Source of the DNA: Streptomyces klenkii
Lineage (GTDB): Bacteria > Actinomycetota > Actinomycetes > Streptomycetales > Streptomycetaceae
Assembly (NCBI RefSeq): GCF_003626645.1
Contig: NZ_RBAM01000008.1
Location: 1 to 64,000, forward strand
Length of the DNA: 64,000 nucleotides
Reading direction: 5' to 3'
Position 1 is the stretch's first letter, and the number at the start of each line of letters is the position of its first letter. The notes under the pieces are model-generated. The model saw only the letters and a program-made list of their open reading frames with translations. It did not search any database and was not told the origin of the DNA. Both the position numbers and the translations under genes were made by a program. Positions 1-6,884 of this stretch are shown one piece after another.

Positions 1-938
1 TCCTGGTCGGGCAGGACGGGACGATCTCCTTCCTGGAGGTCAACACCCGCCTCCAGGTCGAACACCCCGTGACCGAGGAAGTCACCGGCATCGACCTCGT
101 CCGCGAGATGTTCCGCATCGCCGACGGCGAGGAACTCGGCTACGACGACCCGCCGCTGCGCGGGCACTCCTTCGAGTTCCGCATCAATGGTGAGGACCCG
201 GGCCGTAACTTCCTGCCCGCCCCCGGCACCGTCACCCGCTTCGAAGCCCCGACCGGTCCGGGCGTGCGCCTGGACGCGGGTGTGGAGTCCGGCAGCGTGA
301 TCGGCCCGGCGTGGGACTCGCTCCTGGCGAAGCTGATCGTGACGGGTGCGACGCGTGAGCAGGCGTTGCAGCGTGCGGCGCGTGCGCTGGGCGAGTTCAC
401 CGTCGAGGGCATGGCCACCGCGATCCCCTTCCACCGTGCCGTGGTCACCGACCCCGCCTTCACTGCCGACCCCTTCCACGTCCACACGCGCTGGATCGAG
501 ACGGAGTTCGTCAACACCATCGAGCCGTTCACAGGCGCCGGTACGGGGGGTGAGGAGGACGAGGAGGCTGCGGGCCGCGAGACCGTCGTGGTCGAGGTCG
601 GCGGCAAGCGCCTGGAGGTCTCCCTGCCCTCGTCGCTGGGGATGACGCTGGCGCGGACGGCGGCTGCGGGGGGTGCGAAGCCCAAGCGGCGGGCGGCGAA
701 GAAGGCCGGCTCGGCCGCCTCGGGTGACGCGCTGACCTCGCCGATGCAGGGCACGATCGTGAAGGTCGCGGTCGAGGAGGGCCAGGAAGTCGCCGCGGGC
801 GAACTGATCGTGGTCCTTGAGGCGATGAAGATGGAACAGCCCCTCAACGCCCACCGCGCGGGCACCATCAAGGGCATCACCGCCGAAGTCGGCGCCTCGG
901 TCTCCTCCGGCGCCGTCATCTGCGAAATCAAGGACTGA
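1..938 (+). CDS. accA2: Acyl-CoA carboxylase alpha chain (biotin carboxylase/BCCP), C-terminal part
   Basis: The gene enters from the left edge, in frame from base 3, with no start in view. The first codons encode the ATP-grasp carboxylase segment FLEVNTRLQVEHPVTE. A biotin carboxylase C-terminal domain follows, then an acidic and Lys/Ala-rich linker, then a biotinyl domain. The biotin acceptor lysine lies in EAMKM at bases 828-830. Family knowledge: this subunit carboxylates biotin with ATP and bicarbonate and serves acetyl- or propionyl-CoA carboxylase beta chains, giving malonyl- or methylmalonyl-CoA for fatty acid and polyketide synthesis. The symbol follows the Streptomyces AccA2 arrangement and is an inference. 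It ends 8 nt before a long perfect hairpin. Confidence 0.93.
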   Translation, partial: LVGQDGTISFLEVNTRLQVEHPVTEEVTGIDLVREMFRIADGEELGYDDPPLRGHSFEFRINGEDPGRNFLPAPGTVTRFEAPTGPGVRLDAGVESGSVIGPAWDSLLAKLIVTGATREQALQRAARALGEFTVEGMATAIPFHRAVVTDPAFTADPFHVHTRWIETEFVNTIEPFTGAGTGGEEDEEAAGRETVVVEVGGKRLEVSLPSSLGMTLARTAAAGGAKPKRRAAKKAGSAASGDALTSPMQGTIVKVAVEEGQEVAAGELIVVLEAMKMEQPLNAHRAGTIKGITAEVGASVSSGAVICEIKD

Positions 939-946
939 CGCAACAG

Positions 947-1006
947 CCGTCGAAATGCCTGTGGGCCTCGCCGAACGTTCGGCGGGGCCCACAGGCATTT
1001 CGACGG
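947..1006. terminator. 60-nt near-perfect palindrome, bidirectional terminator
   Basis: Bases 947-966 are the exact reverse complement of 987-1006, and the sequence between them also pairs (one G-T wobble) around the centre AACGTT. The result is a roughly 30-bp stem with almost no loop. It lies between the convergent carboxylase and RelE-like genes and probably ends transcripts from both sides. There is no U-tract, as is usual in Streptomyces. Confidence 0.8.
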
Positions 1007-1008
1007 TT

Positions 1009-1254
1009 TCAGATGGCGCGACCGACGTTCATGACGTACACCGTGTCGTCCTCCACCTGGTACAGCACTCGCCAGCATCCGGCGGAGAGCCGGTAGTAGC
1101 CGGATCCGCCGAGGGCAGAGGCCGCTTCGGGCTTCGGCTCATCGCCCAAGGCCCTGGTCGCCACGACACATGCCCGCGCGCCCGTGGGATCGACCAGACG
1201 TAAACGACGGAGCTCGGCCAGCGCTCGCTCCTCCCACACCACGGTCCAGGACAC
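1009..1254 (-). CDS. RelE/ParE-family toxin
   Basis: An 81-residue basic protein of normal RelE length. It carries the family pattern: an N-terminal beta strand (WTVVWEERAL), an Arg/Leu-rich helix, a GSGYYRLSAG core and a C-terminal WRVLYQVEDDTVYVMNVG strand pair. RelE toxins cleave ribosome-bound mRNA, whereas ParE relatives poison gyrase, and the sequence alone does not separate them. The GTG start directly follows the antitoxin TGA (TGAGTG), so translation is probably coupled. It is convergent with the carboxylase gene. Confidence 0.85.
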   Translation of the reverse strand: MSWTVVWEERALAELRRLRLVDPTGARACVVATRALGDEPKPEAASALGGSGYYRLSAGCWRVLYQVEDDTVYVMNVGRAI

Positions 1255-1533
1255 TCAGCAAGCCTTCCGATCCGCAGCCTCGTCCGTCTCCAGGGCGGCC
1301 AGAACCTCGTCCTGCGGGATCCACCGGGATTCGGGGTCTTCCCGGATCGACTGCGCCAGCGCCAGATCCGCCTCGTCGCGAAGCCTCTGGAGCTCCTCCA
1401 ACTCCTCTATGGGCATCAGCACTGCTGCCGGCTTGCCGTACTCGCTGATCAGGATGTGCTCGCGGCCGTGCCGCACACGGCCCACGAGCTGCCCGAGCTG
1501 GTTCCTGGCCTCGACAAGGGAGTAGGTGTCCAT
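1255..1533 (-). CDS. Phd/YefM-family antitoxin
   Basis: A 92-residue antitoxin. The N-terminal part (MDTYSLVEARNQLGQLVGRV) is the Phd/YefM DNA-binding fold, followed by HILISEYGKPAAVLMPIEE. The acidic C-terminal tail would wrap the toxin. The ATG at 1533 is chosen because the family fold begins there and a -10 box TACCGT (1540-1545) ends 6 nt upstream, which suggests a leaderless transcript. An in-frame extension to 1623 has no family match. It is expected to repress its own promoter alone or with the toxin. Confidence 0.87.
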   Translation of the reverse strand: MDTYSLVEARNQLGQLVGRVRHGREHILISEYGKPAAVLMPIEELEELQRLRDEADLALAQSIREDPESRWIPQDEVLAALETDEAADRKAC

Positions 1534-1539
1534 ACCCAA

Positions 1540-1570
1540 ACGGTACGCACCCGCCACTGTGTACAACAGT
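1540..1570 (-). promoter_or_regulatory. Toxin-antitoxin promoter with inverted repeat
   Basis: The -10 TACCGT (1540-1545) ends 6 nt before the antitoxin ATG. At 1556-1570 lies the inverted repeat ACTGT-N5-ACAGT, covering the -35 region (TGTTGT, 17-bp spacer). The placement fits an autoregulatory operator. This is inferred from position and symmetry only. Confidence 0.55.
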
Positions 1571-1653
1571 CGCCCGATCGGATGACCTCCTCCGGCCGGC
1601 AAGGCCAGTGGCATCCTTGGCAAGCGGGGAGTGAGAGGGAGGACTCGGCAGCC

Positions 1654-2256
1654 ATGGCCACGGAGATCACACAGGCGTCACCACGCCCCATGCGTGCAGA
1701 CGCGCGGCGCAACTACGAGCGGCTGCTCGTGGAGGCGCGGACCGCGTTCACCGAGCACGGCACGGACGCCTCCCTGGAGGACATCGCCCGCCGGGCCGGC
1801 GTCGGCATCGGGACGCTCTACCGCCACTTCCCCAACCGCACGGCGCTCATGAGCGCCGTCTTCCAGGTCGAGGTCGACGGCCTCCTCGCCCGCTCCCGCG
1901 AGCTCCTCGCCTCCCCCGAGCCGTGCCGGGCCCTCGTCGAGTGGCTCCGGGCGTGCGTGACGCACGCCAGCACGTACCGCGGCCTCTCGCGGGCCCTGCT
2001 GGCCGCTCAGTCGGACGAGGCCTCGGCGATGTCCCGGTGCAGCCTGCCGCTGCGGGAGGCGGGCAGCGTGCTCCTCGCCCGGGCACAGGGGGTGGGCGCG
2101 GTCCGCCCCGACGTCGGCATCACCGACGTCATGCAGCTGACGAACGCGATCTCCCTGGCCGCGGAGCAGTCCCCCGACGACCCGGAACTCCCGGACCGCC
2201 TCCTGAAACTCACCCTCCGCGGCCTCCAGGCGGTCCCCTGCCCGGACCCTTCGTAG
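1654..2256 (+). CDS. TetR-family transcriptional regulator
   Basis: 200 residues. The N-terminal HTH is clear: ARRNYERLLVEARTAF, then TDASLEDIARRAGVGIGTLYRHFPNR at about residues 35-60. The C-terminal ligand-binding half is typical of the group whose members end with a small leucine-rich helix. The ATG at 1654 follows a good Shine-Dalgarno (GAGGGAGGA). Upstream in-frame sequence back to 1456 has no family match. The target is unknown; it is divergent from the toxin-antitoxin pair and shares a 120-nt spacer with it. Confidence 0.88.
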   Translation: MATEITQASPRPMRADARRNYERLLVEARTAFTEHGTDASLEDIARRAGVGIGTLYRHFPNRTALMSAVFQVEVDGLLARSRELLASPEPCRALVEWLRACVTHASTYRGLSRALLAAQSDEASAMSRCSLPLREAGSVLLARAQGVGAVRPDVGITDVMQLTNAISLAAEQSPDDPELPDRLLKLTLRGLQAVPCPDPS

Positions 2257-2282
2257 CTCCCCGGAAGCTCCCGGAAGCCCCC

Positions 2283-3299
2283 TCAGCGGCGCCTCGGGGC
2301 CAAGTCGGCCACCCTCGCCGTCGGGGGCTCGGCGCCCAGCGACCCCGCGCTGCGGAGCTGGGGGCCGGAAGGGGCGCCACCGCCCCCCTGGGGCTGGGCG
2401 CCCGGCGGGTGCGGGTGGTGCGTCCGCCGCTGCCCCGGCAGCGGCGGCACATCCCGCCGCCGCTGCTGCTGCGGCACCTGCTCGGGCCCCGGCACCGCCC
2501 CCGCATGGGCCCCCGCGCCGGGCCCGGCGACCGAGATGTGCACGCCCTGGTCCGCGAGCGCTTGCAGCTCCGTCGCCGCGCGGTCGTCGTGCGACGGCGG
2601 CTCGTCCGTCACCAGCCGCGTGATCACATCGGTCGGCACCGTCTGGAACATCGTGTCCGTGCCCAGCTTCGTGTGGTCCGCGAGCACGACCACCTCCGCC
2701 GCCGCCTGCACCAGCGCCCGGTCCACGCTCGCCGAGAGCATGTTGGACGTGGAGAGGCCCCGCTCCGCGGTCAGCCCGCTCCCGGACAGGAACGCCCGGG
2801 TGACCCGCAGGCCGTGCAGGGACTGCTCCGCCCCGCTGCCCACCAGCGCGTAGTTGGACCCTCTCAGCGTGCCGCCGGTCATGACGACCTCGACCCTGTT
2901 GGCATGGGCGAGCGCCTGGGCGACGAGCAGGGAGTTGGTGACGACGGTCAGACCGGGCACCCGCGCGAGCCGGCGGGCCAGCTCCTGCGTGGTCGTGCCG
3001 GCGCCGACGACGACGGCCTCGCCCTCTTCGACGAAGCTCGCCGCGAGATCGGCGATGGCCGTCTTCTCGGCGGTCGCTAGATGGGATTTCTGCGGGAAGC
3101 CGGACTCCCGGGTGAAGCCGCCCGGCAGCACCGCACCGCCGTGCCGGCGGTCGAGGAGTCCTTCGGCCTCCAGCGCCCGCACGTCCCGCCGTACGGTCAC
3201 TTCGGAGGTCTGGACGACGCGGGCGAGCTCACGGAGCGAAACCGCTCCGTTGGCCCGCACCATTTCGAGGATCAGTTGGCGACGTTCTGCAGCGAACAC
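2283..3299 (-). CDS. DeoR-family transcriptional regulator with long C-terminal tail
   Basis: About 338 residues. An N-terminal DeoR HTH (RELARVVQTSEVTVRRDVRAL) is followed by a DeoRC sensor domain of the sugar-phosphate-binding isomerase-like fold (GAGTTTQELARRL, VVTNSLLVAQAL, MTGGTLR). DeoR proteins are usually about 250-260 residues. Here roughly 80 further residues rich in Pro, Gln and Gly follow. The GTG at 3299 (VFAAERRQ) matches the family N terminus better than the ATG at 3326, and neither has a strong ribosome site. Lying beside deoD, deoC and related genes, it is a candidate for the factor that reads the CTACGCGCGTAG palindromes. That link is inference. Confidence 0.85.
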   Translation of the reverse strand: MFAAERRQLILEMVRANGAVSLRELARVVQTSEVTVRRDVRALEAEGLLDRRHGGAVLPGGFTRESGFPQKSHLATAEKTAIADLAASFVEEGEAVVVGAGTTTQELARRLARVPGLTVVTNSLLVAQALAHANRVEVVMTGGTLRGSNYALVGSGAEQSLHGLRVTRAFLSGSGLTAERGLSTSNMLSASVDRALVQAAAEVVVLADHTKLGTDTMFQTVPTDVITRLVTDEPPSHDDRAATELQALADQGVHISVAGPGAGAHAGAVPGPEQVPQQQRRRDVPPLPGQRRTHHPHPPGAQPQGGGGAPSGPQLRSAGSLGAEPPTARVADLAPRRR

Positions 3300-3381
3300 G
3301 AAACCGACAGTAACGCCAACGACCATCCGTTTTCAGCAGGTTGCAGCAATTAACGGAAGTTGTCCGCTCCGGAACGCTCAA

Positions 3382-3428
3382 AGTGGTATAGGAGGCCTGG
3401 TATCAAGGCCAAAGCCTCCACGACCACT
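3382..3428 (-). terminator. Interrupted inverted repeat downstream of lpdA
   Basis: AGTGGT and GGAGGC (3382-3396) pair with GCCTCC and ACCACT (3414-3428), with a symmetrical 3-nt internal loop and a 17-nt apex. It lies between the lpdA stop and the DeoR start, so it is a probable terminator for lpdA. A regulatory site for the DeoR gene cannot be excluded. Confidence 0.5.
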
Positions 3429-3465
3429 CAGCGCAACAATCAATACCCAAAGCCCCGCGGAGCGT

Positions 3466-4905
3466 TTACGCCTCTCGCTGCGTCTTCCGCGTGTGCAGCT
3501 GCCGCGCGACCTCCGCCAGCGACCCGGAAAGCGACGGGTAGACGGTGAACGCGTTCGCGATCTGCTCGACCGTGAGGTTGTTGTCCACGGCGATGGCGAT
3601 CGGGTGGATGAGCTCACTGGCCCGCGGGGCGACCACGACGCCGCCCACCACGATGCCCGTGCCCGGGCGGCAGAACATCTTCACGAAGCCGTCCCGGATG
3701 CCCTGCATCTTCGCGCGCGGGTTCCGCAGCAGCGGAAGCTTGACGACCCGCGCGTCGATCTTGCCGCTGTCGACGTCGGCCTGCGTGTACCCGACCGTCG
3801 CGATTTCGGGATCCGTGAAGACGTTCGCCGAAACCGACTTCAGGTTGAGCGGCGCCACCGCGTCACCCAGGAAGTGGTACATGGCGATGCGTCCCTGCAT
3901 CGCCGCGACCGACGCGAGCGCGAGGACGCCCGTGCAGTCACCGGCGGCGTAGACGCCCGGGGCGCTGGTCCGCGACACCCGGTCGGTCCAGACGTGCCCG
4001 GAGTCCTTGAGCCGGACCCCGGCCTCCTCCAGCCCGATCCCCTCGGTGTTCGGAATGGAGCCGACCGCCATCAGACAGTGCGTGCCCGTGATGACCCGGC
4101 CGTCGGCCAGCGTGACCTCGACCCGGTCATCCACACGCTTCGCGGACTGGGCCCGCGACCGCGCCATGACGTTCATGCCGCGCCGCCGGAAGACGTCCTC
4201 CAGGACAGCAGCCGCATCCGGGTCCTCACCCGGCAGCACGCGGTCCCGCGACGACACCAGCGTCACCTTGGACCCCAGCGCCTGATAGGCGCCGGCGAAC
4301 TCGGCACCGGTCACACCGGAGCCCACCACGATGAGCTCCTCGGGGAGCTCGTCCAGGTCGTACACCTGGGTCCAGTTCAGGATGCGCTCGCCGTCCGGCA
4401 GCGCGTCGGGGATCTCCCGCGGGTGCGCGCCCGTGGCGATCAGCACCGCGTCGGCGACCAGCGTCTCCTCGGTGCCGTCGGCGGCCGTCACGATCACGCG
4501 GCGCGACCCGTCCGGCGCCTGGTTCGGCTCCAGCCGGCCCCGGCCGCGCAGCACGCGCCCGCCCGCACGGGTCACGGACGCCGTGATGTCGTGCGACTGC
4601 GCGAGCGCCAGCCGCTTCACACGGCGGTTGACCTTCCCCAGGTCCACGCCGACGACCCGCGCCGCCTGCTCGATGTGCGGCGTGTCGTCGGCGACGATGA
4701 TCCCGAGCTCCTCGTACGAGGAGTCGAAGGTCGTCATCACCTCGGCCGTCGCAATGAGCGTCTTAGAGGGCACGCAGTCGGTGAGCACCGACGCCCCGCC
4801 CAGACCGTCGCAATCGACGACGGTCACCTCCGCGCCGAGCTGCGCGGCGACGAGCGCCGCCTCATAGCCGCCGGGTCCGCCACCGATGATCACGATCCGA
4901 GTCAC
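3466..4905 (-). CDS. lpdA: LpdA-type NAD(P)H-dependent flavoprotein (quinone reductase)
   Basis: About 479 residues of the two-dinucleotide-binding pyridine nucleotide-disulfide oxidoreductase fold. The FAD site is IVIIGGGPGGYEAA, the NAD(P)H site VVGSGVTGAEFAGAY, the second FAD motif VYAAGDCTG, and the dimerisation domain is C-terminal. The redox-active site reads GASVLTDCVPSK: only one of the two disulfide cysteines is present. It is therefore not a true dihydrolipoamide dehydrogenase and resembles M. tuberculosis LpdA (Rv3303c), an NAD(P)H:quinone reductase. The GTG at 4905 is preferred because the -10 box GACAAT (4913-4918) ends 7 nt upstream; the ATG at 4914 overlaps that box. Confidence 0.9.
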   Translation of the reverse strand: MTRIVIIGGGPGGYEAALVAAQLGAEVTVVDCDGLGGASVLTDCVPSKTLIATAEVMTTFDSSYEELGIIVADDTPHIEQAARVVGVDLGKVNRRVKRLALAQSHDITASVTRAGGRVLRGRGRLEPNQAPDGSRRVIVTAADGTEETLVADAVLIATGAHPREIPDALPDGERILNWTQVYDLDELPEELIVVGSGVTGAEFAGAYQALGSKVTLVSSRDRVLPGEDPDAAAVLEDVFRRRGMNVMARSRAQSAKRVDDRVEVTLADGRVITGTHCLMAVGSIPNTEGIGLEEAGVRLKDSGHVWTDRVSRTSAPGVYAAGDCTGVLALASVAAMQGRIAMYHFLGDAVAPLNLKSVSANVFTDPEIATVGYTQADVDSGKIDARVVKLPLLRNPRAKMQGIRDGFVKMFCRPGTGIVVGGVVVAPRASELIHPIAIAVDNNLTVEQIANAFTVYPSLSGSLAEVARQLHTRKTQREA

Positions 4906-5080
4906 GTACTCCATTGTCCCGTACCCGTCGAAGCGACTTCTCCCGGGGCCTCCCCCGCGGATCCACGCCCGTAGGCCGTACGGCAATCCGTGCGAGAACC
5001 GGCAGGAGGTTCCGGACGAACCTCCCTTCGAGACTGCCATCCCAAATGCCGTCGCGCCTCACTCCCGTACCCTCGAAACC
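4906..5080. promoter_or_regulatory. Divergent leaderless promoters, lpdA and GGCT-like gene
   Basis: On the minus strand, GACAAT (4913-4918) lies 7 nt before the lpdA GTG. On the plus strand, TACCCT (5068-5073) lies 7 nt before the ATG at 5081. Neither gene has a convincing Shine-Dalgarno sequence at this spacing, so both transcripts are probably leaderless. Confidence 0.5.
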
Positions 5081-5518
5081 ATGTCGCTCTACGCCGCGTA
5101 CGCCGGCAACCTCGACGCGCGGCTGATGTCCCGCCGCGCACCCCACTCGCCCCTGCGCGGCACGGGCTGGCTCGCCGACTGGCGGCTGACCTTCGGCGGC
5201 GAGCAGCTGGGCTGGGAGGGCGCGCTCGCGACCGTGGTCGAGGCACCCCGCTCCCAGGTCTTCGTCGCGCTCTACGACATCGCTCCGATGGACGAGGACT
5301 CGATGGACCGTTGGGAGGGTGTCGGCCTCGACATCTACCGCCGGATGCGGGTCCGCGTGCACACTCTGGACGGCGAGGAGCCCGCGTGGATCTACGTCCT
5401 GAACGGCTACGAGGGCGGCCTGCCCTCCGCCCGCTACCTCGGCGAGATCGCCGACGCGGCGGAATCCGCCGGCGCGCCCCACGACTACGTCATGGAGCTC
5501 CGCAAGCGCCCCTGCTGA
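5081..5518 (+). CDS. Gamma-glutamylcyclotransferase-like protein
   Basis: 145 residues, the usual size of this fold. The substrate-cradle motif YAAYAGNL at the N terminus corresponds to the family YGSNL loop. Later features are the GTGWLADWRLTF strand and a conserved acidic segment, ALYDIAPMDEDSMDRWEG. Family members release 5-oxoproline from gamma-glutamyl compounds, but many bacterial relatives have no known substrate. The ATG at 5081 has TACCCT 7 nt upstream and begins directly at the family motif. Confidence 0.85.
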   Translation: MSLYAAYAGNLDARLMSRRAPHSPLRGTGWLADWRLTFGGEQLGWEGALATVVEAPRSQVFVALYDIAPMDEDSMDRWEGVGLDIYRRMRVRVHTLDGEEPAWIYVLNGYEGGLPSARYLGEIADAAESAGAPHDYVMELRKRPC

Positions 5519-5597
5519 CCAGGCGCGCCCGGGTTGTGACGATTGCATCTCGTCACAACCCACAAAGCAACAATCGGAACACCGTGACCAGTGACAT

Positions 5598-5634
5598 CTA
5601 CGCGCGTAGGCGATAAGCGGCTACCCTCGTCCGC
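5598..5634 (+). promoter_or_regulatory. deoD promoter with CTACGCGCGTAG operator
   Basis: The perfect 12-bp palindrome CTACGCGCGTAG occupies 5598-5609. A -10 box TACCCT (5622-5627) follows and ends 7 nt before the deoD GTG. The same palindrome recurs at deoC, add and the nucleoside ABC operon, so it is read as a repressor site that would block polymerase here. Confidence 0.75.
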
Positions 5635-6456
5635 GTGAACGCATCAGTTACTCCCGACATCCAGGCCGACCCGTACGCCGCGGCGGACGCCGCCGCCGCC
5701 CGTCTGCGCGAGCTCACCGGCGCCGAGACCCACGACGTCGCCCTGGTCATGGGCAGCGGCTGGCTCCCCGCGACCGAAGCGCTCGGCGCCCCCGAGGCCG
5801 AGTTCCCGGTCACCGAGCTCCCCGGCTTCACCGCGGCAGCCGTGGCGGGCCACGCCGGCACGGTCCGCTCGTACAAGATCAACGAGAAGCGCGCCCTGGT
5901 CTTCCTCGGCCGCACGCACTACTACGAGGGCCGCGGCGTCGCCGCCGTCGTCCACGGCGTCCGCACGTCCGTCGCCGCCGGCTGCAAGACCGTCGTCCTC
6001 ACCAACGGCTGCGGCGGCCTCCGCGACGGCATGCGCCCCGGCCAGCCCGTGCTGATCAGCGACCACATCAACATGACGGCGACCTCGCCGATCGTCGGCG
6101 CCAACTTCGTCGACCTCACCGACCTGTACTCCCGCCGTCTGCGCGCCCTGTGCAAGGAGGTGGACGAGACCCTGGAGGAGGGCGTCTACGTCCAGCTCCC
6201 CGGCCCGCACTACGAGACGCCGGCCGAGATCCGCATGGTCCGCACCCTCGGCGGCGACCTCGTCGGCATGTCCACCACGCTGGAGGCCATCGCGGCCCGC
6301 GAGGCGGGCGCCGAGGTCCTCGGCATCTCCCTCGTGACGAACCTCGCCGCGGGCATGACGGGCGAGCCCCTCAACCACGAAGAGGTTCTCCAGGCCGGGC
6401 GCGACTCCGCGTCCCGCATGGGCCAGCTCCTGGCCCAGGTCCTCCCGAAGCTCTGA
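5635..6456 (+). CDS. deoD: Purine-nucleoside phosphorylase (trimeric type)
   Basis: 273 residues. It splits purine (deoxy)nucleosides with phosphate into base and (deoxy)ribose-1-phosphate. Trimeric-class motifs are present: VMGSGW near the N terminus, the phosphate site FLGRTHYYEG, LTNGCGG, the base-binding LPGPHYETPAEIRM and GMSTTLEAIAARE. The GTG at 5635 is leaderless-like and preceded by the nucleoside operator. The product feeds the phosphomutase encoded next and deoC further downstream. The name deoD follows Streptomyces usage; in E. coli that symbol denotes the hexameric enzyme. Confidence 0.95.
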   Translation: MNASVTPDIQADPYAAADAAAARLRELTGAETHDVALVMGSGWLPATEALGAPEAEFPVTELPGFTAAAVAGHAGTVRSYKINEKRALVFLGRTHYYEGRGVAAVVHGVRTSVAAGCKTVVLTNGCGGLRDGMRPGQPVLISDHINMTATSPIVGANFVDLTDLYSRRLRALCKEVDETLEEGVYVQLPGPHYETPAEIRMVRTLGGDLVGMSTTLEAIAAREAGAEVLGISLVTNLAAGMTGEPLNHEEVLQAGRDSASRMGQLLAQVLPKL

Positions 6457-6884
6457 CCTTGCCGGTCCTACGGCGCCGTGTCCCCTCGCGGGGTGCGGCG
6501 CCGTTGCCCTTCCAGGGGGGAGCCGACGTACGAGCCCGGCCCGCGCCACGCGACCCCCGCGCGCCTGCGGCACGCGACACGCCCACCCACCCGCCCGGTG
6601 AGGTAGTACGTGCCCGCACCCGACGGGCAAAGGGCTATCCCGACCCGCTGAGGTAGGCGGCCGGCCGGAGGGGGTGGGGCGGGGTGGGCCGGGCCTGGCA
6701 AGGGGCGTAAAGCGTGATTTGTGGGCCCGGGTTCCGGGCACCCAAAGCTTGGGCCAGAGGGCCCGTAAATCATGCAGCCCCGGAAGGCCCGGCCCACCCC
6801 GCCCCGCCCCCGACCCACCGACCACAGCCCCCAGACAACAGACCACAGACCCCATAACCCACCCACCCCTCCGGAGGAGACACC
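6457..6884 (+). other. 428-nt spacer between deoD and the phosphomutase gene
   Basis: No credible gene is seen. The spacer holds GC-rich dyads just after deoD (6467-6510), a large nested inverted repeat (6670-6811, listed separately) and, at its end, the Shine-Dalgarno GGAGGAG 5 nt before the phosphomutase GTG. Short frames across it are composition artefacts. Confidence 0.7.
6670..6811 (+). repeat. 142-nt nested inverted repeat
   Basis: The outer arms 6670-6696 and 6785-6811 pair over 27 bp with one G-T wobble. The inner arms 6715-6728 and 6759-6772 pair over 14 bp with two wobbles. The apex contains the near-palindrome CCCAAAGCTTGGG. All wobbles are G-U in plus-strand RNA, so the element could act as a deoD 3' structure or as a leader of the downstream gene. 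A MITE-like remnant is an alternative. Confidence 0.65.

Noticed and set aside
2283..2530. Frameshift at the end of the DeoR gene, because of the odd C-terminal tail
   Set aside because: The tail is in frame with Streptomyces codon bias and the DeoRC domain is complete before it, so a natural disordered extension is more likely.
4912..4914. ATG at 4914 as the lpdA start
   Set aside because: It overlaps the best -10 box; the GTG at 4905 fits both the leaderless spacing and the family N terminus.
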